Origin: Meghimatium bilineatum
Lineage: Eukaryota > Mollusca > Gastropoda > Stylommatophora > Philomycidae
Assembly: GCA_034231615.1 (NCBI GenBank)
Contig: CM067298.1
Location: forward strand, 49,016,787 to 49,080,786
DNA length: 64,000 nt
Direction of reading: 5' to 3'
Shown here: piece after piece, positions 32,507-43,000 of the stretch
Layout: each line of letters starts with the position of its first letter
Numbering within the stretch: position 1 is the stretch's first letter
Position numbers and translations under genes: made by a program
The notes under the pieces: model-generated
Databases searched by the model: none
The model's input: the letters and a program-made list of their open reading frames with translations, nothing else
What the model was told of the DNA's origin: nothing

Positions 32507-33569
32507 CTGAATAGAAGAAAATATAAATGATTGTACAATAGTTGTAATATAGAACACTTTTATATCCAACTAAAATACAAGTGATTAATTAATGAATCTC
32601 TTAACAAAAGTTTTGAAGCAATTAGTTTTCACCACTATCAAGAAATATAATAAACAATAAATAGTTGAAACATATTCTGCATTACACACTGATTTTCAGT
32701 AATTCTTCAATCATTAGGTCCCACTCATATGTCCAGTTGCATTGTCAATTCAATATGAATGGCTGATCTTTCTTTGCCTTGAACGACATTTAATTCATGT
32801 CAGGATTTCGGACATAGCCTACATTTAATTCATGTCAGGATTGCGGACATAGCCTACATTTAATTCATGTCAGGATTTCGGACATAGCCTACATTTAATT
32901 CATGTCAGGATTGCGGACCTAGCCTACTCCACTAATCCCTTCCAAGAGGCTGATATTGAGAACTTTGGTAGTGCACAATTTTTCTCTACAGGGAGTTCCA
33001 AACAAAATTATTGCAAGTGATAGTTGCTAGGCAATCAGGTAACTTTTATATGGAACAACCTATATAATTAGATTGTTGAAAGAACATTGGAATGTGAAGG
33101 CATGCACATTGTCATAGAGTTAGGTCACTAACCAAGATCCTACAGACAAAAATTTAAAATAAAGTAATGAAGTTTTGTGAATAATTCAGAAAGACACAAA
33201 CAAATCAATATTTCTACCAAAATAAAACCTTTAACAAGTAAATAACATAGGTACTAACATTCTTTACTCATTTTATGCTATGTTGGTCTTGATAAAAGAA
33301 TCGCTTTAGTCAAAACATCAATTTACATGTGTTTTCCTGTGTGCTCCTGATAATTTGCAAAACATTACTAGTTTTCAATTTACATCTAATATATTTTTGG
33401 TAATACAAGTGAAATGGAGAACTCTTAGAAGTTGTATTTAACCAATCATGATGAATGGACGAGAATAAAGGATAATAAACATAACAGTAGGAACATTGAT
33501 GAGAAAAAAGGCTTACAGACAAGATAATCAATGCTACTATATATGGACTATAAGGAAAAAAATGTTTAC
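32507..33569 (-). other. Intron with 35-bp tandem repeat
   Basis: 1.06 kb intron; AT-rich apart from the tandem array at 32787-32926. Confidence 0.7.
32787..32926. repeat. 35-bp minisatellite, 4 copies
   Basis: Unit ACATTTAATTCATGTCAGGA plus TTTCGGACATAGCCT. Copies alternate TTTCGG, TTGCGG, TTTCGG, TTGCGG, so the array grew by doubling of a 70-bp dimer. Confidence 0.95.
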
Positions 33570-33765
33570 CTTTGTCCTTTTCTGAAACATTTGACTTTCT
33601 CCGTTTCATACTAGGAGATGATGACAGTTTTGACTTGAAAGAAAGAGCTGATAATTTCTTTCCCTTGTGATTCAGCTGAGGGGACATTTTGCTGCCTGAT
33701 ATCATGTTGCTCTCAGCCAGCGACTGCATTAGTTTCATCTCACGTTCTGATGATGTTAATTCCTC
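33570..33765 (-). CDS. ARHGAP21: ARHGAP21-like exon: basic linker between PH and RhoGAP
   Basis: 196 bp, 65 codons plus one base; acceptor GCTACAG, donor GTAAAC. Starts EELTSSEREMKLMQSLAE, then a Ser/Lys-rich stretch with LSFKSKLSSSPSMKRRKSN and SEKDK. The position equals the ARF1-binding/linker segment of ARHGAP21, which follows the PH domain. The cluster MKRRKS looks like a basophilic kinase site (inference). Confidence 0.9.
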
Positions 33766-35756
33766 CTGTAGCAAAGCCAATGGTATACACAATTTTATGC
33801 AATGTCTGATTAATCAATTAATGCCATCTTTTAGAAACACCACAATAAACACAACACAAATTATTTGTCAAGTTTCTGGAGAAGAAAAGATTTCCTGAAT
33901 CAAATTAAAAAAAAAAACACACTGCACTTGAATTTTACTCACTAGAAACCAATTTGGTACTACAGTACACTTATATTATCATTGGTGACTCAAGTCTCCG
34001 CAGACCACAAATTCATGAAATCGATAATACTCGCAATGAATAACTGCAGCAAAACTATTATCCAACAGGCAAACTTATAAACAGGGTAATGAAGTTTTTC
34101 AAATCACTGTAAACACACAGGAAAATACAAATATTGACATTTCTACAAAAAGGTCTATATCAAAAATACAAAATAACACATGACAAGTAAAAAAAAACAG
34201 CACTGTCCATGAACATATAACAGAACAGTATGAGTGATAACTTGAAATGTAAAAACTAGAAGGATAGATATTAAACAAAACAAACAGAAAAATGACAGAA
34301 AACAACTAGATATGCATGCAGGAATAGCAAAAGTGAATCTCAAAAGTTGAAGTGTATGAAATTGGTGGATACACTGGCTCTCAAGCACATATCAAGTGCA
34401 GTCATAAGTGAGCATGATTTAATGGTAGTCACCTGACATCACACGCACCAAGATGGTCTGTGCTTTTGAAGTGGCAGCAAAAGGAGTCCCAGACAGATGG
34501 TTGATACTATGCAGATGTTGACACAATTGGCCCTAGAAACTCTAACCTGTCCCTGAGTCTCCACTTACATCATGTAAAAACCTTGTTTTCGTTTTATTAA
34601 CGCTTGGTGTCCTATATTCTGTGCTTTATATCTTCAGTCTATGTTTGTTTCGTTGTATTAACACAACTTTATTACCCTGTTTCATGCTTTACATGTACAT
34701 CATAGTACAACATTTGCAAATGATGGCATAGATAATGTTAATGTTGCAGGATACACAAGTAATCCTCTTCAGTAGTAAAAGTGGCTTTAGGGAATGTGAA
34801 GGAATGGTTCTGTGTGACACAGGCATAGGTGGTGCATCTATTACGTTTACAACAATTCTTGAGACTAACGGGAATTGAACCAGTACGTTCAACGGCACCA
34901 AATCTCCTAGCAACTATTGAACACGCGTTCTTCCATACTTGACATACTTCTCCAAAAAAAGATGGATTTCATCAAGCCATTCAAACCGTGCACAGAAAGA
35001 CACCAGAACGGACAGATCGAGACAAGGACTATTACAACAACAAACATCCCGTACAGGTTTTTGAAATATCCTCAGTAACAGCAAACATATAACATAATAT
35101 CCATATTTAGTTATACAAGGGCCGTTAGTCTCAATAATTTTTTTTAATTGTGCTCTGGCTTCCTACTTAATGTACGTTTGCAACCGAAGGTGACAAATAA
35201 CTAGAGATGTCAGGATTCACGCACTGTGGACCAAGGTATCTCTGAGATACTTGTCATGTCTGTAAGCCATTAGAAATGGGGTCACAAAAAAAGACAAGTG
35301 TCTGGGGATTAGACTGAAGAAGATGAAGGTAAGGTTAAAATTTAATATTTCTATTAAGGAAGTTTTACAAGTGCTGCCTCCATGGGTGTCCTAGCGAGAC
35401 AGGACACCCATACTCAAAGCAGGGCAGATCTTAGGACTCTGTCACAGTATAGACAGCTCAAAACAGGACCTTTACAACTCCCTCCTTTGACTCTATGTCA
35501 GTAAAATGATCTTCTGTCTTCTTCACTATTAGTTGTGTGTACAATAGGAGGGACATTACTTGCTTAGAAGCTGTTCATAGTTTAGCTAAATAAGTCAATT
35601 TCGGGAGATGATGGGAATGATAAATAAGCTAGTCAGGAGTGGAAGAACCAAATAGGGCCCTGACTTTTGGGTCTGATAAAAGCAAAATTAAGATCCTTAA
35701 AATAAGTGGACACTGATAGTTACAATAACTTAATAATTACACTTTCAGATACTCAC
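33766..35756 (-). other. Intron between PH and basic linker exons
   Basis: 1.99 kb. One possible tRNA-derived SINE at 34690-34935; the remainder shows no repeat match. A 24-bp near-palindrome around CACTGTAAACACACAGG was not significant. Confidence 0.6.
34690..34935 (-). mobile_element. tRNA-derived SINE, family S5
   Basis: Minus strand: TAGTTGCTAGGAGATTTGGT (A-box like) and, about 30 bp on, CTGGTTCAATTCCCGTTAGT (B-box GGTTCAATTCC). A non-tRNA body of about 150 bp follows. Confidence 0.5.
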
Positions 35757-35966
35757 CATTTTGTCAGCCTTCATTGGTTCATTGATAGATTTAATGCCTT
35801 GAATCCAACACATGAGTGTTCCTCTATCCTCTGTCTGAAACAGATACTCACACTCATTGTGTGTAGACATGCGGAAGACATTCTTTTTCTTCTTGGCATA
35901 ATCCCGTGCAAACTCAACCATGCATAACTTGAGAGGGATGTGATGTTCTTCAAAGTTACTGGTTGC
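35757..35966 (-). CDS. ARHGAP21: ARHGAP21-like exon: PH domain end
   Basis: 210 bp, 70 codons, phase 0; acceptor CTACAG, donor GTGAGT. Starts ATSNFEEHHIPLKLCMVEFA, continues KKKKNVFRMSTHNECEYLFQ and TEDRGTLMCWIQGIKSIN. Human ARHGAP21 has [24 protein letters not shown] then MLAWIKTI, so the family match is strong. The Trp of the C-terminal PH helix (CWIQGI) is present. Another frame is also open over most of this exon but does not encode a PH domain. Confidence 0.95.
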
Positions 35967-36292
35967 CTGTAGTTAAATGAAGAAATGAAGCATACATTTT
36001 AATACCATATGCTTGTACATAAACAGCATATCAAAGACGTTCTGAATATGACACTGGAACAAGCAAGACAACTTCACATAACAGAGAGATGTATAGAGTG
36101 GCAGTGAGGACAATGTTATGCAAAGGACATGTCACATAGAAGATATTTGTTTGTATTTGGGGTTAAAATAACAGAAGTCTAAATAAGGTTTATGTGATAA
36201 AGCATTAATAAATGTAACAAATGAAATGTTAATACTGCTTTAAAGGTTTAACTTCCAAGATCATATGAACATTAATGCAACAGTAGAACAAC

Positions 36293-36600
36293 ATCTTCTG
36301 CATTTGTTCTCAAATTCCTGCAGATTAGCAGGATGTAGTCTGGAGAACAGAATGCATTATGTCATGGTTTACTTCTTGACTGCAATATCTGCACCTTTGG
36401 GCCTGACATCTGACTTCAGCATGGCTTCTGGATCACTTTGACCCTCCATAAGATGGAACAGCCAACCACCAGCATAACTTATTCAGTCAGTCATCTTGTG
36501 ATAGTATGTCACTTCACTATTCCATTCTCTCCTTTCAGACCCAGCAATCCAGGGGCAAGCATAACTTGAGAAATGACAAATGTACGAGCTGTGATATAAC
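36293..36600 (+). mobile_element. S1 SINE, near full length
   Basis: TCTTCTGCATTTGTTCTCAA, ATTCCTGCAGATTAGCAGGA, TGTAGTCTGGAGAACAGAAT, CATTATGTCATGGTTTACTT, then GGGCCTGACATCTGACTTCA, GGATCACTTTGACCCTCCAT and CAGCCAACCACC. One of the longest copies. Confidence 0.85.
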
Positions 36601-36654
36601 AGGAATAATGTTCATATTCTTATTCTTTCAAATTGTAAAAGTGTGCGGTGATTC

Positions 36655-36790
36655 TTGATTAGAAACGAGCTTCACAGAACTTGGAGCATTCCCATTAGTG
36701 CTCCACTCTCCGTTCCAGCAGCCGTCTCAGTGTCGCGTTCAGGTGTTGATTGCATGATTTTCAGGGCCTTCCAAAAGATTTACTTTTCTT
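36655..36790 (-). mobile_element. LINE family J, isolated 3' tail
   Basis: Reverse complement gives AAAAGTAAATCTTTTGGAAG, TCAACACCTGAACGCGACAC, GCTGCTGGAACGGAGAGTGG, ending TTTCTAATCAAG, parallel to 16835-16980. Confidence 0.78.
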
Positions 36791-36962
36791 ACCCAAGTGT
36801 ATAGTGATAGCACACTTTAATCATTACCATATACACAAAGCATATTTGGCATTCTCTCTTCAGTGGATCTGACTAAGTTCATCACACTCTTTAATATCCT
36901 TCTTTTTTAACAATCAATATGGTAATACTGCAGTGAAATGGAACAACAATAGTGTGTGCATA

Positions 36963-37147
36963 GAACACAAGTTTTTGATATTTCACTTGAACACAAGAGA
37001 TGGACTATCACTAATGGGTTATGAGGTGTAAACATGAAAACATACAAATACCAAAAATGTGTGTTTTTGTGTTTACGCCTCATAGCTCCTTAGTCTTAGT
37101 GATAGTCTGTCTGTTGTGTTCAAGTGAAACATCAAAGACCTGTGTTC
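36963..37147. mobile_element. Fold-back MITE with long inverted arms and TA flanks
   Basis: Arms of about 80 bp: GAACACAAGTTTTTGATATT ... ATGAGGTGTAAACA on the left, and on the right (reverse complement) GAACACAGGTCTTTGATGTT ... ATGAGGCGTAAACA. TA on both sides (36961-36962 and 37148-37149). This fits a Tc1/mariner-type MITE. Arms about 85% alike. Confidence 0.85.
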
Positions 37148-37277
37148 TACGTAGGTACTCTTTTTTAACATTGCATTAAAATAATAATTTGTCCATCTTC
37201 GTAAATATCTTTTTTATAATTTCATAACTTGTTAATTAAAAAACACAAAAATAATGCAGAACTTTGTTGAAACGTAC

Positions 37278-37364
37278 TGATACAATTTCCTTGTCTCGTG
37301 TCAGAAGGAGCTCTGTTGCACGTAGGATTGCATAAAATGGTTTCCATGTGCGATCACTGCATTT
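37278..37364 (-). CDS. ARHGAP21: ARHGAP21-like exon: PH domain middle
   Basis: 87 bp, 29 codons, phase 0; acceptor CCCTCAG, donor GTACGT. Encodes KCSDRTWKPFYAILRATEL followed by LLTRDKEIVS, matching the human PH segment [20 protein letters not shown]. The WK-x-x-Y/F-x-x-LR signature of PH strand 3 is clear. A piggyBac-type element starts only 51 bp upstream in the adjacent intron (37415). Confidence 0.92.
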
Positions 37365-37414
37365 CTGAGGGAAAATAACAACAATGCATATATGATTTCA
37401 GTTTTGTTTATTAA

Positions 37415-38332
37415 CCTTTACGACTCTGCGGGCGAGGTCACGCACCCGTAGGACACGCCCCCTTGTGCCTGCGGGCGAGGTCACTCACCATACGATATCG
37501 CCCGATTCCCGAGTACGGAACTTCACGAAGTAATGAACAAATGCCGTATAAAGCACGCCAAACGAAGCTAGGATTACGTCACAGTTTAAAGGTCAAATTC
37601 CTTTACTCATTACGATTGTAAGAGAGAGAAAGCCGGTTGAATTTGTCAACGCATTTCTAGAGCGACTTTAGCCATTTTCGGCCGTATTTTACTATCAAAT
37701 TGAGTACCGCGTGGCACGGGTAAGTGATCGTGACTACATGTTCTAATTGTTGTTCTTTGTGTTTAATATGTTGTTGTTTGATAAGAATGTGTGTTTATTC
37801 ATTCAAAAACACAAAAATAATATGTATCAGGGGTGCCACATGTGTGCATGGACAATAATTACGTTCCGTGTCGGCATAGACCTAGTGTTGACCGGACGGA
37901 CATTATATGCGATTTCTTCACGTTTTATTAGTTTTTTTAGTTCATATTATATTAGTTTGAATATAAAACAATACATATACAATAAGTATAGGTATTTATG
38001 AGGATTTTACCAATGTTGCCACACATTGCTCATGTATTAGGGGCGTCAAGAAGATATATTTGCGATTTTGAAAATGACGTTTTCCGTTTTTCACCCGAAT
38101 TTTCAACTTCACAACTTGCTCACAACTGTCATATCACACATACAACAATAACAAAAACACGATAATATTCACTATTCATTCCTTTATTTACATGTGCAAA
38201 AATTATTTAAATATCTTCTAAAACAAAAAAGTTATTGCGTTTTCAAAACACTCACCATCAACAACGAAAATTTTCCAAAAATAATCCAGGCCCTGGGGAG
38301 AAATTTCTCAATTTAATTCAGAGCCCTAAAGG
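37415..38332. mobile_element. Non-autonomous piggyBac-type element, 918 bp
   Basis: TTAA on both sides (37411-37414, 38333-38336). Ends CCTTTACGACTCTG and, inverted, CCTTTAGGGCTCTG match at 12 of 14. The left interior repeats GCGGGCGAGGTCACGCACC / GCGGGCGAGGTCACTCACC. No transposase frame. It sits between the PH exons at 37364 and 40217. Its right half recurs at 39545-40175. Confidence 0.85.
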
Positions 38333-38574
38333 TTAAAACAGGATTATATTCACAGATGTGCATTTGTGTTGTATTAAGAAATTTGATTTGAGTTTTATAG
38401 TTAGTATCATCATCAGGCTCACCAGCAGAGCATACAGGTAGACTACACAAGACACTGGCAAAGAATAACAACTCTGTAACGTATCATGCATGTTGTTCAA
38501 GACAACTAAAGAAATTTGGCAATTGAGTTGGCTGTCCTACTTCATAGATTAAAATAACCCAAAGTTAGATGTTT

Positions 38575-38695
38575 CAGACAAAAAGGTGGAGATATTGCAG
38601 TCATGCTGTAAATCATGACATAACATATTCTATTTTCAGAACTATATTTTACAAACCAGCTGAAGTATTAGAACAAATGCAGAAGATGAGACATC
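38575..38695 (-). mobile_element. S1 SINE, 5' half
   Basis: Reverse complement: CATCTTCTGCATTTGTTCTA, ATAGAATATGTTATGTCATG, ATTTACAGCATGACTGCAAT. More decayed than the 36.3 kb copy. Confidence 0.7.
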
Positions 38696-38989
38696 TACAC
38701 TTTTACTTGATTAGAGATTAGAGAACTTTAGAATTTTCCAGATGGGTGGAAACAAAATTTTGCTAATAGCATTCTAATTTACAGAACTTATTCAAACAAA
38801 TAAAACATTCAGGAGACATTACATCCATCTTACTAACTGTTCACGCTTATTAACATTCCTTAGGGCATGCGGTTGCGTCTGTGAGTCTCACCAATGGCTC
38901 ACTAGACAAACCAACCATGCAACAGAAAACCTCAGTAGATGACATGCCTTTAAGTTGAGGTTATCTTCTTATATAAGCTTCATAGCAAG

Positions 38990-39135
38990 TCCTATAAGCT
39001 TCATACAATCATGTAGTCGTAACCTTCGATAACAGTTACCATGTTGTTCCGACAGGCCGACGTTGTGCTTTGACCTAGTTATGGGCATGGCGTAGGTGGG
39101 CGGAACAACAAAGAAAACTGTCACAAGGGCCAGAG
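38990..39135. repeat. Short inverted repeat with GC-rich centre
   Basis: GTTGTTCCG (39042-39050) and CGGAACAAC (39100-39108) are exact inverted copies, with ACAGTT/AACTGT further out. The GC-rich interior contrasts with the surroundings. Possibly a degraded MITE. Confidence 0.4.
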
Positions 39136-39184
39136 TTGTGCCCTGATGTCTACATCTGTTTTGGTGGCATTAGACTCGAAATAC

Positions 39185-39275
39185 CATCGAGTCGAATGGC
39201 TGCTGGAACAGAGGGCAGAGCACTTATGGGAATGCCCCACATGCTGTGAGGCCAATTTCTAATCAATAATTAATA
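39185..39275 (+). mobile_element. LINE family J, isolated 3' tail
   Basis: TGGCTGCTGGAACAGAGGGC, AGAGCACTTATGGGAATGCC and CAATTTCTAATCAATAATTA end the fragment with an AT-rich tail. Confidence 0.75.
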
Positions 39276-39369
39276 ATTATAATAATCATAATAATATAGG
39301 AGGTGCAATGGATTTTACATTGCTATGTGTGTGACTCCCATGGTTAGCGTGTACGCATGCGCACAGTGC

Positions 39370-39495
39370 TTGTGCTGTATTCCTGGCTAACCCTTTTAGG
39401 GATCATGTCCATGGATGTGGAGGCTGTAGATGGAAACAGAATTGACTGCAAAAAGACCAGCAATATCTCAGACCCTTCTATGCCAATGCAGACAG
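39370..39495 (+). repeat. Unclassified repeat X, copy 1
   Basis: CTGTATTCCTGGCTAACCCT, TCCATGGATGTGGAGGCTGT, AGATGGAAACAGAATTGACT. Recurs inverted at 44990-45100. In the second copy it reads FLANTFRLVSMEVETVDGMK, so it derives from a coding repeat of unknown class. Confidence 0.55.
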
Positions 39496-39544
39496 TGGCA
39501 CTATCGATAAATAATATAGATGTATTTTACAGTTTTCCCACTTC

Positions 39545-40175
39545 CGAAAATTTAAAAAAAGGATAAGTAATTTTGTAATAATGTAAAAAAAAATTAAAAA
39601 ATATTTTTGTTATTTGTTTTCCGTGTGAAAAAAACATCTTTACCACTTTCTAACACGGCTTGTGAGGAGCGCTGTAGCCTAGTGGATAGTGAGCTTGCTT
39701 GCTATCATCTGCTTACAGCGTGCCAGGTTCGAAACCACGTCCGGAAATTTAAAAAAAAAAGATGTCCGGGTTGTGATTTCTCACTTGACACGACCACTCC
39801 TCCAGTCGACTCAGCTGTAAATGAGTACCTGACGCATGAGTTAGGGAAGGTAAAAAAACAGCACGGAAGGGAACTGGCCACCCCACCTAATAGTTGCTGC
39901 GGCTTAGTACATGAAGAGTTATCTTCATCCCCGACGGCAGATGCCATGGGACCTACCTTTACCTTTTAACACGGCTTGTACCATGTACACACACACAAAA
40001 CATACACCAATAAATGCAGTATTTAATTCTTGATTTACATGTACATATATTATTTAAATATCTTTTTTTTTAAAAGTTAACACGTTTTCAAAACAGCCAC
40101 CAACAATAACACAAATTATCAAAAAAGAATCTGGTGGCAGGGAACATTTTTTTTAAAAATCCGGCTAGCTAAAAG
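39545..40175. mobile_element. Second piggyBac-type copy, right half, split by a SINE
   Basis: After removing the SINE, ATTCTTGATTTACATGTACA, TATTATTTAAATATCT and AACACGTTTTCAAAACAGCC match 38180-38260 of the first element, ending at TTAA (40176-40179). The left half is lost or unrecognisable. Confidence 0.7.
39664..39966 (+). mobile_element. tRNA-derived SINE, family S4, with target-site duplication
   Basis: Pol III boxes GCTGTAGCCTAGTGGATAGT (A) and GGTTCGAAACC (B) are close to consensus. Body has GAGTACCTGACGCATGAGTT and GGGAACTGGCCACCCC, tail CCTTTACCTTTT. Exactly flanked by TAACACGGCTTGT (39651-39663, 39967-39979). Confidence 0.93.
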
Positions 40176-40216
40176 TTAAATAATAAATAAATATTGTGGA
40201 TTTAAACTAGACTTAC

Positions 40217-40327
40217 TTTGCCTTCAATGACTGAAATCTTGCAAAGTAAAGAGCCTTGCCGAATAATTTCCGGTAGTTCATCATATTCCAAAGCCTTTGT
40301 TTCAACTCCTTCAGTAATCGTAGGAAT
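40217..40327 (-). CDS. ARHGAP21: ARHGAP21-like exon: start of PH domain
   Basis: 111 bp, 37 codons, phase 0 both ends; acceptor TTTACAG, donor GTAAGT. Starts IPTITEGVETKALEYDEL and ends IIRQGSLLCKISVIEGK. The GSLLCKISVIEGK part corresponds to the first strands of the PH domain (human EGWLHFRPLVTDKGK). It reads straight into the KCSDRTWKPFY exon. Confidence 0.87.
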
Positions 40328-40584
40328 CTGTAAACAGACAAGAGTTGGTAAGTTTTAAATAAACTGTTTATTACAAAAATAAAACACTATCATGATCTAG
40401 GGCACTTATAGAGCTTCATTTATTTTTAGAGCTTTGCATTATTTTTTAAATAATCAATAAGATTTTTAAGAAATAAAAAATGTTTTCATATACAAAATGA
40501 ATGTTTTAACTTCTTTCTGTCCTCTCCATTATTTGTTCCTCATTGTCCAGTCAAAGTCAGATGCTGATATATAATAATAATAAG

Positions 40585-40810
40585 TCCCATAACCCGTCAG
40601 TGTCGCAGGCATGTCACATTTGATACATCGGTAGAAAAAGCTTTCCAAACAACTCTCTTTCTGAGGATTTTAGAAAAAAATCACGCCCAGACCATTCCTT
40701 GATGTTATAAATCCAGGATTTTGTCTTCCTCTCCTCCTTCTACCCTCGACAGTACCTCGCAAATAATTTTCGCAAGCTGGCTGTGTCTCGTTACATGTCC
40801 CAACCAAACA
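40585..40810 (-). mobile_element. RTE-like LINE family R, 3' end
   Basis: Minus strand parallels 8270-8500: GHVTRHSQLAKIIC, VEGGEEDKILD, GMVWA. Same position of the AAATTATTTGCGAGG/GGTCTGGGCG block and terminal AT repeat (AATAATAATAAGTCCC). Confidence 0.65.
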
Positions 40811-41109
40811 AGATTAAATTTAGCGCTGCCAAAAGTGAAACTTGATAACCTAAAAGTTTGTTTAGTAGCTACCTGACAAATATATTTGTCTTGTGTTCTA
40901 TATAGTTAATTCTGAACAAACGTCTGTGACATTTGTTAAAAATAATCTGAGTCCTTCTTACTGTGTCTATATGGTTTTCATCAATGAACTGTACTGTGGT
41001 CACCAGGACTGCAGAGCAGGCCCACCAGAGCTGTTTCATATGACCATAGTTTTCTTCTTATCATACAGGGAGTTCTATAAAATTATGTTCTGTATTTGCT
41101 GGAGATTGT

Positions 41110-41275
41110 CCACAGGAGTATATTTGTTTCGATTCCCAGGAATTATGAGCAATTAAGCTTGTTTCATATGTAATGGGATGGTTTTCTCCAGATCTTTCTT
41201 TCATACCCATAAGACTCCAACTCTCAGTAGTATGTAATGCTTTGAGAAGAAGTCTCATATTCTATGTGTATTTAA
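41110..41275 (+). mobile_element. S3 SINE
   Basis: GTTTCGATTCCCAGGAATTA (B-box-like GTTTCGATTCC), TTTTCTCCAGATCTTTCTTT, CATACCCATAAGACTCCAAC, ATGCTTTGAGAAGAAGTCTC. Other copies: 52170-52480, 43885-44020, 44540-44640 (plus); 42840-43000 and 50985-51200 (minus). Confidence 0.7.
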
Positions 41276-41770
41276 AGGGCAGTCTACCAACTCTGCTTTA
41301 TGTTGTGTCATCCTGGACTGTCTATGCGAAACACGCTTTACATCTGTATGCAAAGCATCCACCATGCCCTGCTCGCTAGGTCCCAAGTCTGCTGGACTGG
41401 CTACATTGTGATATGCCAGACAAGTGCCTTCCAAAGAGATTATTCTATTGTGAGCTGTGCAATGATAAACGTTCAAGTGGATGGCAAAAAGAAGCACTTC
41501 AAGGATCACCTAAAAAACTCAAGCACTGCAACATAAATCCTAGCTCCTTGGAAACTACAGCCCTTAATCGTTCAGCTTGGCACACCCAGATCACTGCTGG
41601 CATCACTATATTTGAAAAAGAAAGAACACTGCAGGCAATTTATAAGCGATGGAAGTGGAAGGACAAATCCAAAAACTCTCCTACGCTGGACCCTCTTCAC
41701 TACTGCATGCACTGCAATAAAACTTTCCTGGCACGAATCGGACATCTACGAACTCACAAACCAAATTAGA
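41240..41770 (+). mobile_element. LINE family Zb 3' end with C2H2-like tail
   Basis: Plus strand: MPDKCLPKRLFYCELCNDKR, NINPSSLETTALNRSAWHT, then LDPLHYCMHCNKTFLARIG and HLRTHKPN before the stop. CxxC-x12-H-x3-4-H tail. Related to, but distinct from, family Z. Confidence 0.85.
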
Positions 41771-42025
41771 CAATCACAAATGTTTTATTTTTTTCTGCTT
41801 TTTCATCACATTTAGTATTTCATGCCATGCTCATCTTCATTTGTGAAGGAGGTACTCATAAAAGGCATGTTCAACCAATTTGTATATACTCAACATATAA
41901 CATCAAGGAATGACCTGAGTGTGGATTTTCTACACTCATCAAATAGATGATGATAGAGTTGTTTGGGGAGCTTTTTGTGCTATGTATCCAGTGTGAGATA
42001 CCTATGACCCTGACTGGTTATGAGT

Positions 42026-42063
42026 GTTATTATTATTACTATTATTATTATTATTATTATTAT
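42026..42063. repeat. (ATT)n microsatellite
   Basis: Trinucleotide run with one ACT interruption. Confidence 0.93.
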
Positions 42064-42194
42064 ATATACGTTACCATTGGTGGTGCCAATGTTGGCCACA
42101 TTTGACATGTTTTATTGTTTTATTGACATGTAGCAATTAACAAAGCATTTTCTAAGGTATTGTGATTTTCTAGACAATATTAATACATCATTAG

Positions 42195-42310
42195 TTTGCT
42201 ATTGCTTTCTAATGGACAGTTGCCTGCAGCATGTTTTGAGCCTGGTATTTTGGCTGTCTGGGGCATTCTGTATGTGTCAGTCCACCACAGAAGATTAGGT
42301 ATCAGTGTGC
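42195..42310. repeat. S2 interspersed repeat, second copy
   Basis: TGCTATTGCTTTCTAATGGA, CAGTTGCCTGCAGCATGTTT, GAGCCTGGTATTTTGGCTGT, CTGGGGCATTCTGTATGTGT; counterpart of 21125-21305. Confidence 0.6.
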
Positions 42311-42469
42311 ATTTGGCAAGATTTTTTTGGTTTAGCTCAGGTTAAGAAACAAGCAAGTATAGTGATTGAGCTGTCTGATCAATGCTCACAGATAGAAAAC
42401 AAGCACACTAGTCACATACAAGCCACAAAGAACCTGAGATCTATAAAATCTTAAATTTATTGAAATATT

Positions 42470-42605
42470 TTAGAATTTGTTCTCAAACTTCTTGTTGGAT
42501 CTCTCTTGTACTGGGACAATGGTCCTACTAGTTTGCTAAATAGATGTAGTTTAGAGAGCATGAGATGCTCTATGTTGCTGTTTTATTTGTGGCAGTCCAG
42601 ACAAA
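42470..42605 (+). mobile_element. S1b SINE fragment
   Basis: TTGTTCTCAAACTTCTTGTT, GGATCTCTCTTGTACTGGGA, CAATGGTCCTACTAG, then ATGTAGTTTAGAGAGCATGA. Carries the S1b insert. Confidence 0.7.
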
Positions 42606-42839
42606 CCCGAGCTTCGGCAATTTAAATACCATTAATGTCCACTTCAAATATAGGTGAATCATATATGTTTGAGGTTTTTATTTTGTGCTCATTTGTTGTC
42701 TTCACTATTTTCTCACATATTACATCTCTAGACTCTATAGCAAACAATGTCTATAGATATTAAAGCGATGTAGTCTTATGTTCTATGTGGTAAAATGTGG
42801 CCAACATTGGTACTACCAAATGGTTGCTAACTTTTAAGT

Positions 42840-43000
42840 TAGTGGTTACCTTCTAAATACCCAAATAGACCCAGTATGAGTATAAGACATGCAGCTGAGA
42901 GATGGTCTTCTAGATATGAGAGAAAACTCTGGAGAAACTCATCATTGCACAAAGAAAACAAGAGTTTGTAATTTATAGATTTAAAAAACAATGAACTAAA
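42840..43000 (-). mobile_element. S3 SINE, minus copy
   Basis: Reverse complement shows GAGTTTCTCCAGAGTTTTCT, CTCATATCTAGAAGACCATC. Confidence 0.6.

Larger units (their letters stand above)
35967..37277 (-). other. Intron inside PH domain: S1 SINE, LINE J tail and fold-back element
   Basis: 1.31 kb almost entirely filled by repeats: S1 (36293-36600), LINE J tail (36655-36790, minus) and a 185-bp inverted-repeat element (36963-37147). Confidence 0.8.

Noticed and set aside
35771-35953. Alternative 60-codon frame over the PH exon (minus strand)
   Set aside because: The overlapping frame gives KNVFRMSTHNECEYLFQ, a clear PH-domain match with correct phases.
39673-39740. A tRNA gene suggested by good A and B boxes
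   Set aside because: No tRNA cloverleaf continues 3' of the B box; the body, tail and 13-bp flanking duplication identify a SINE.
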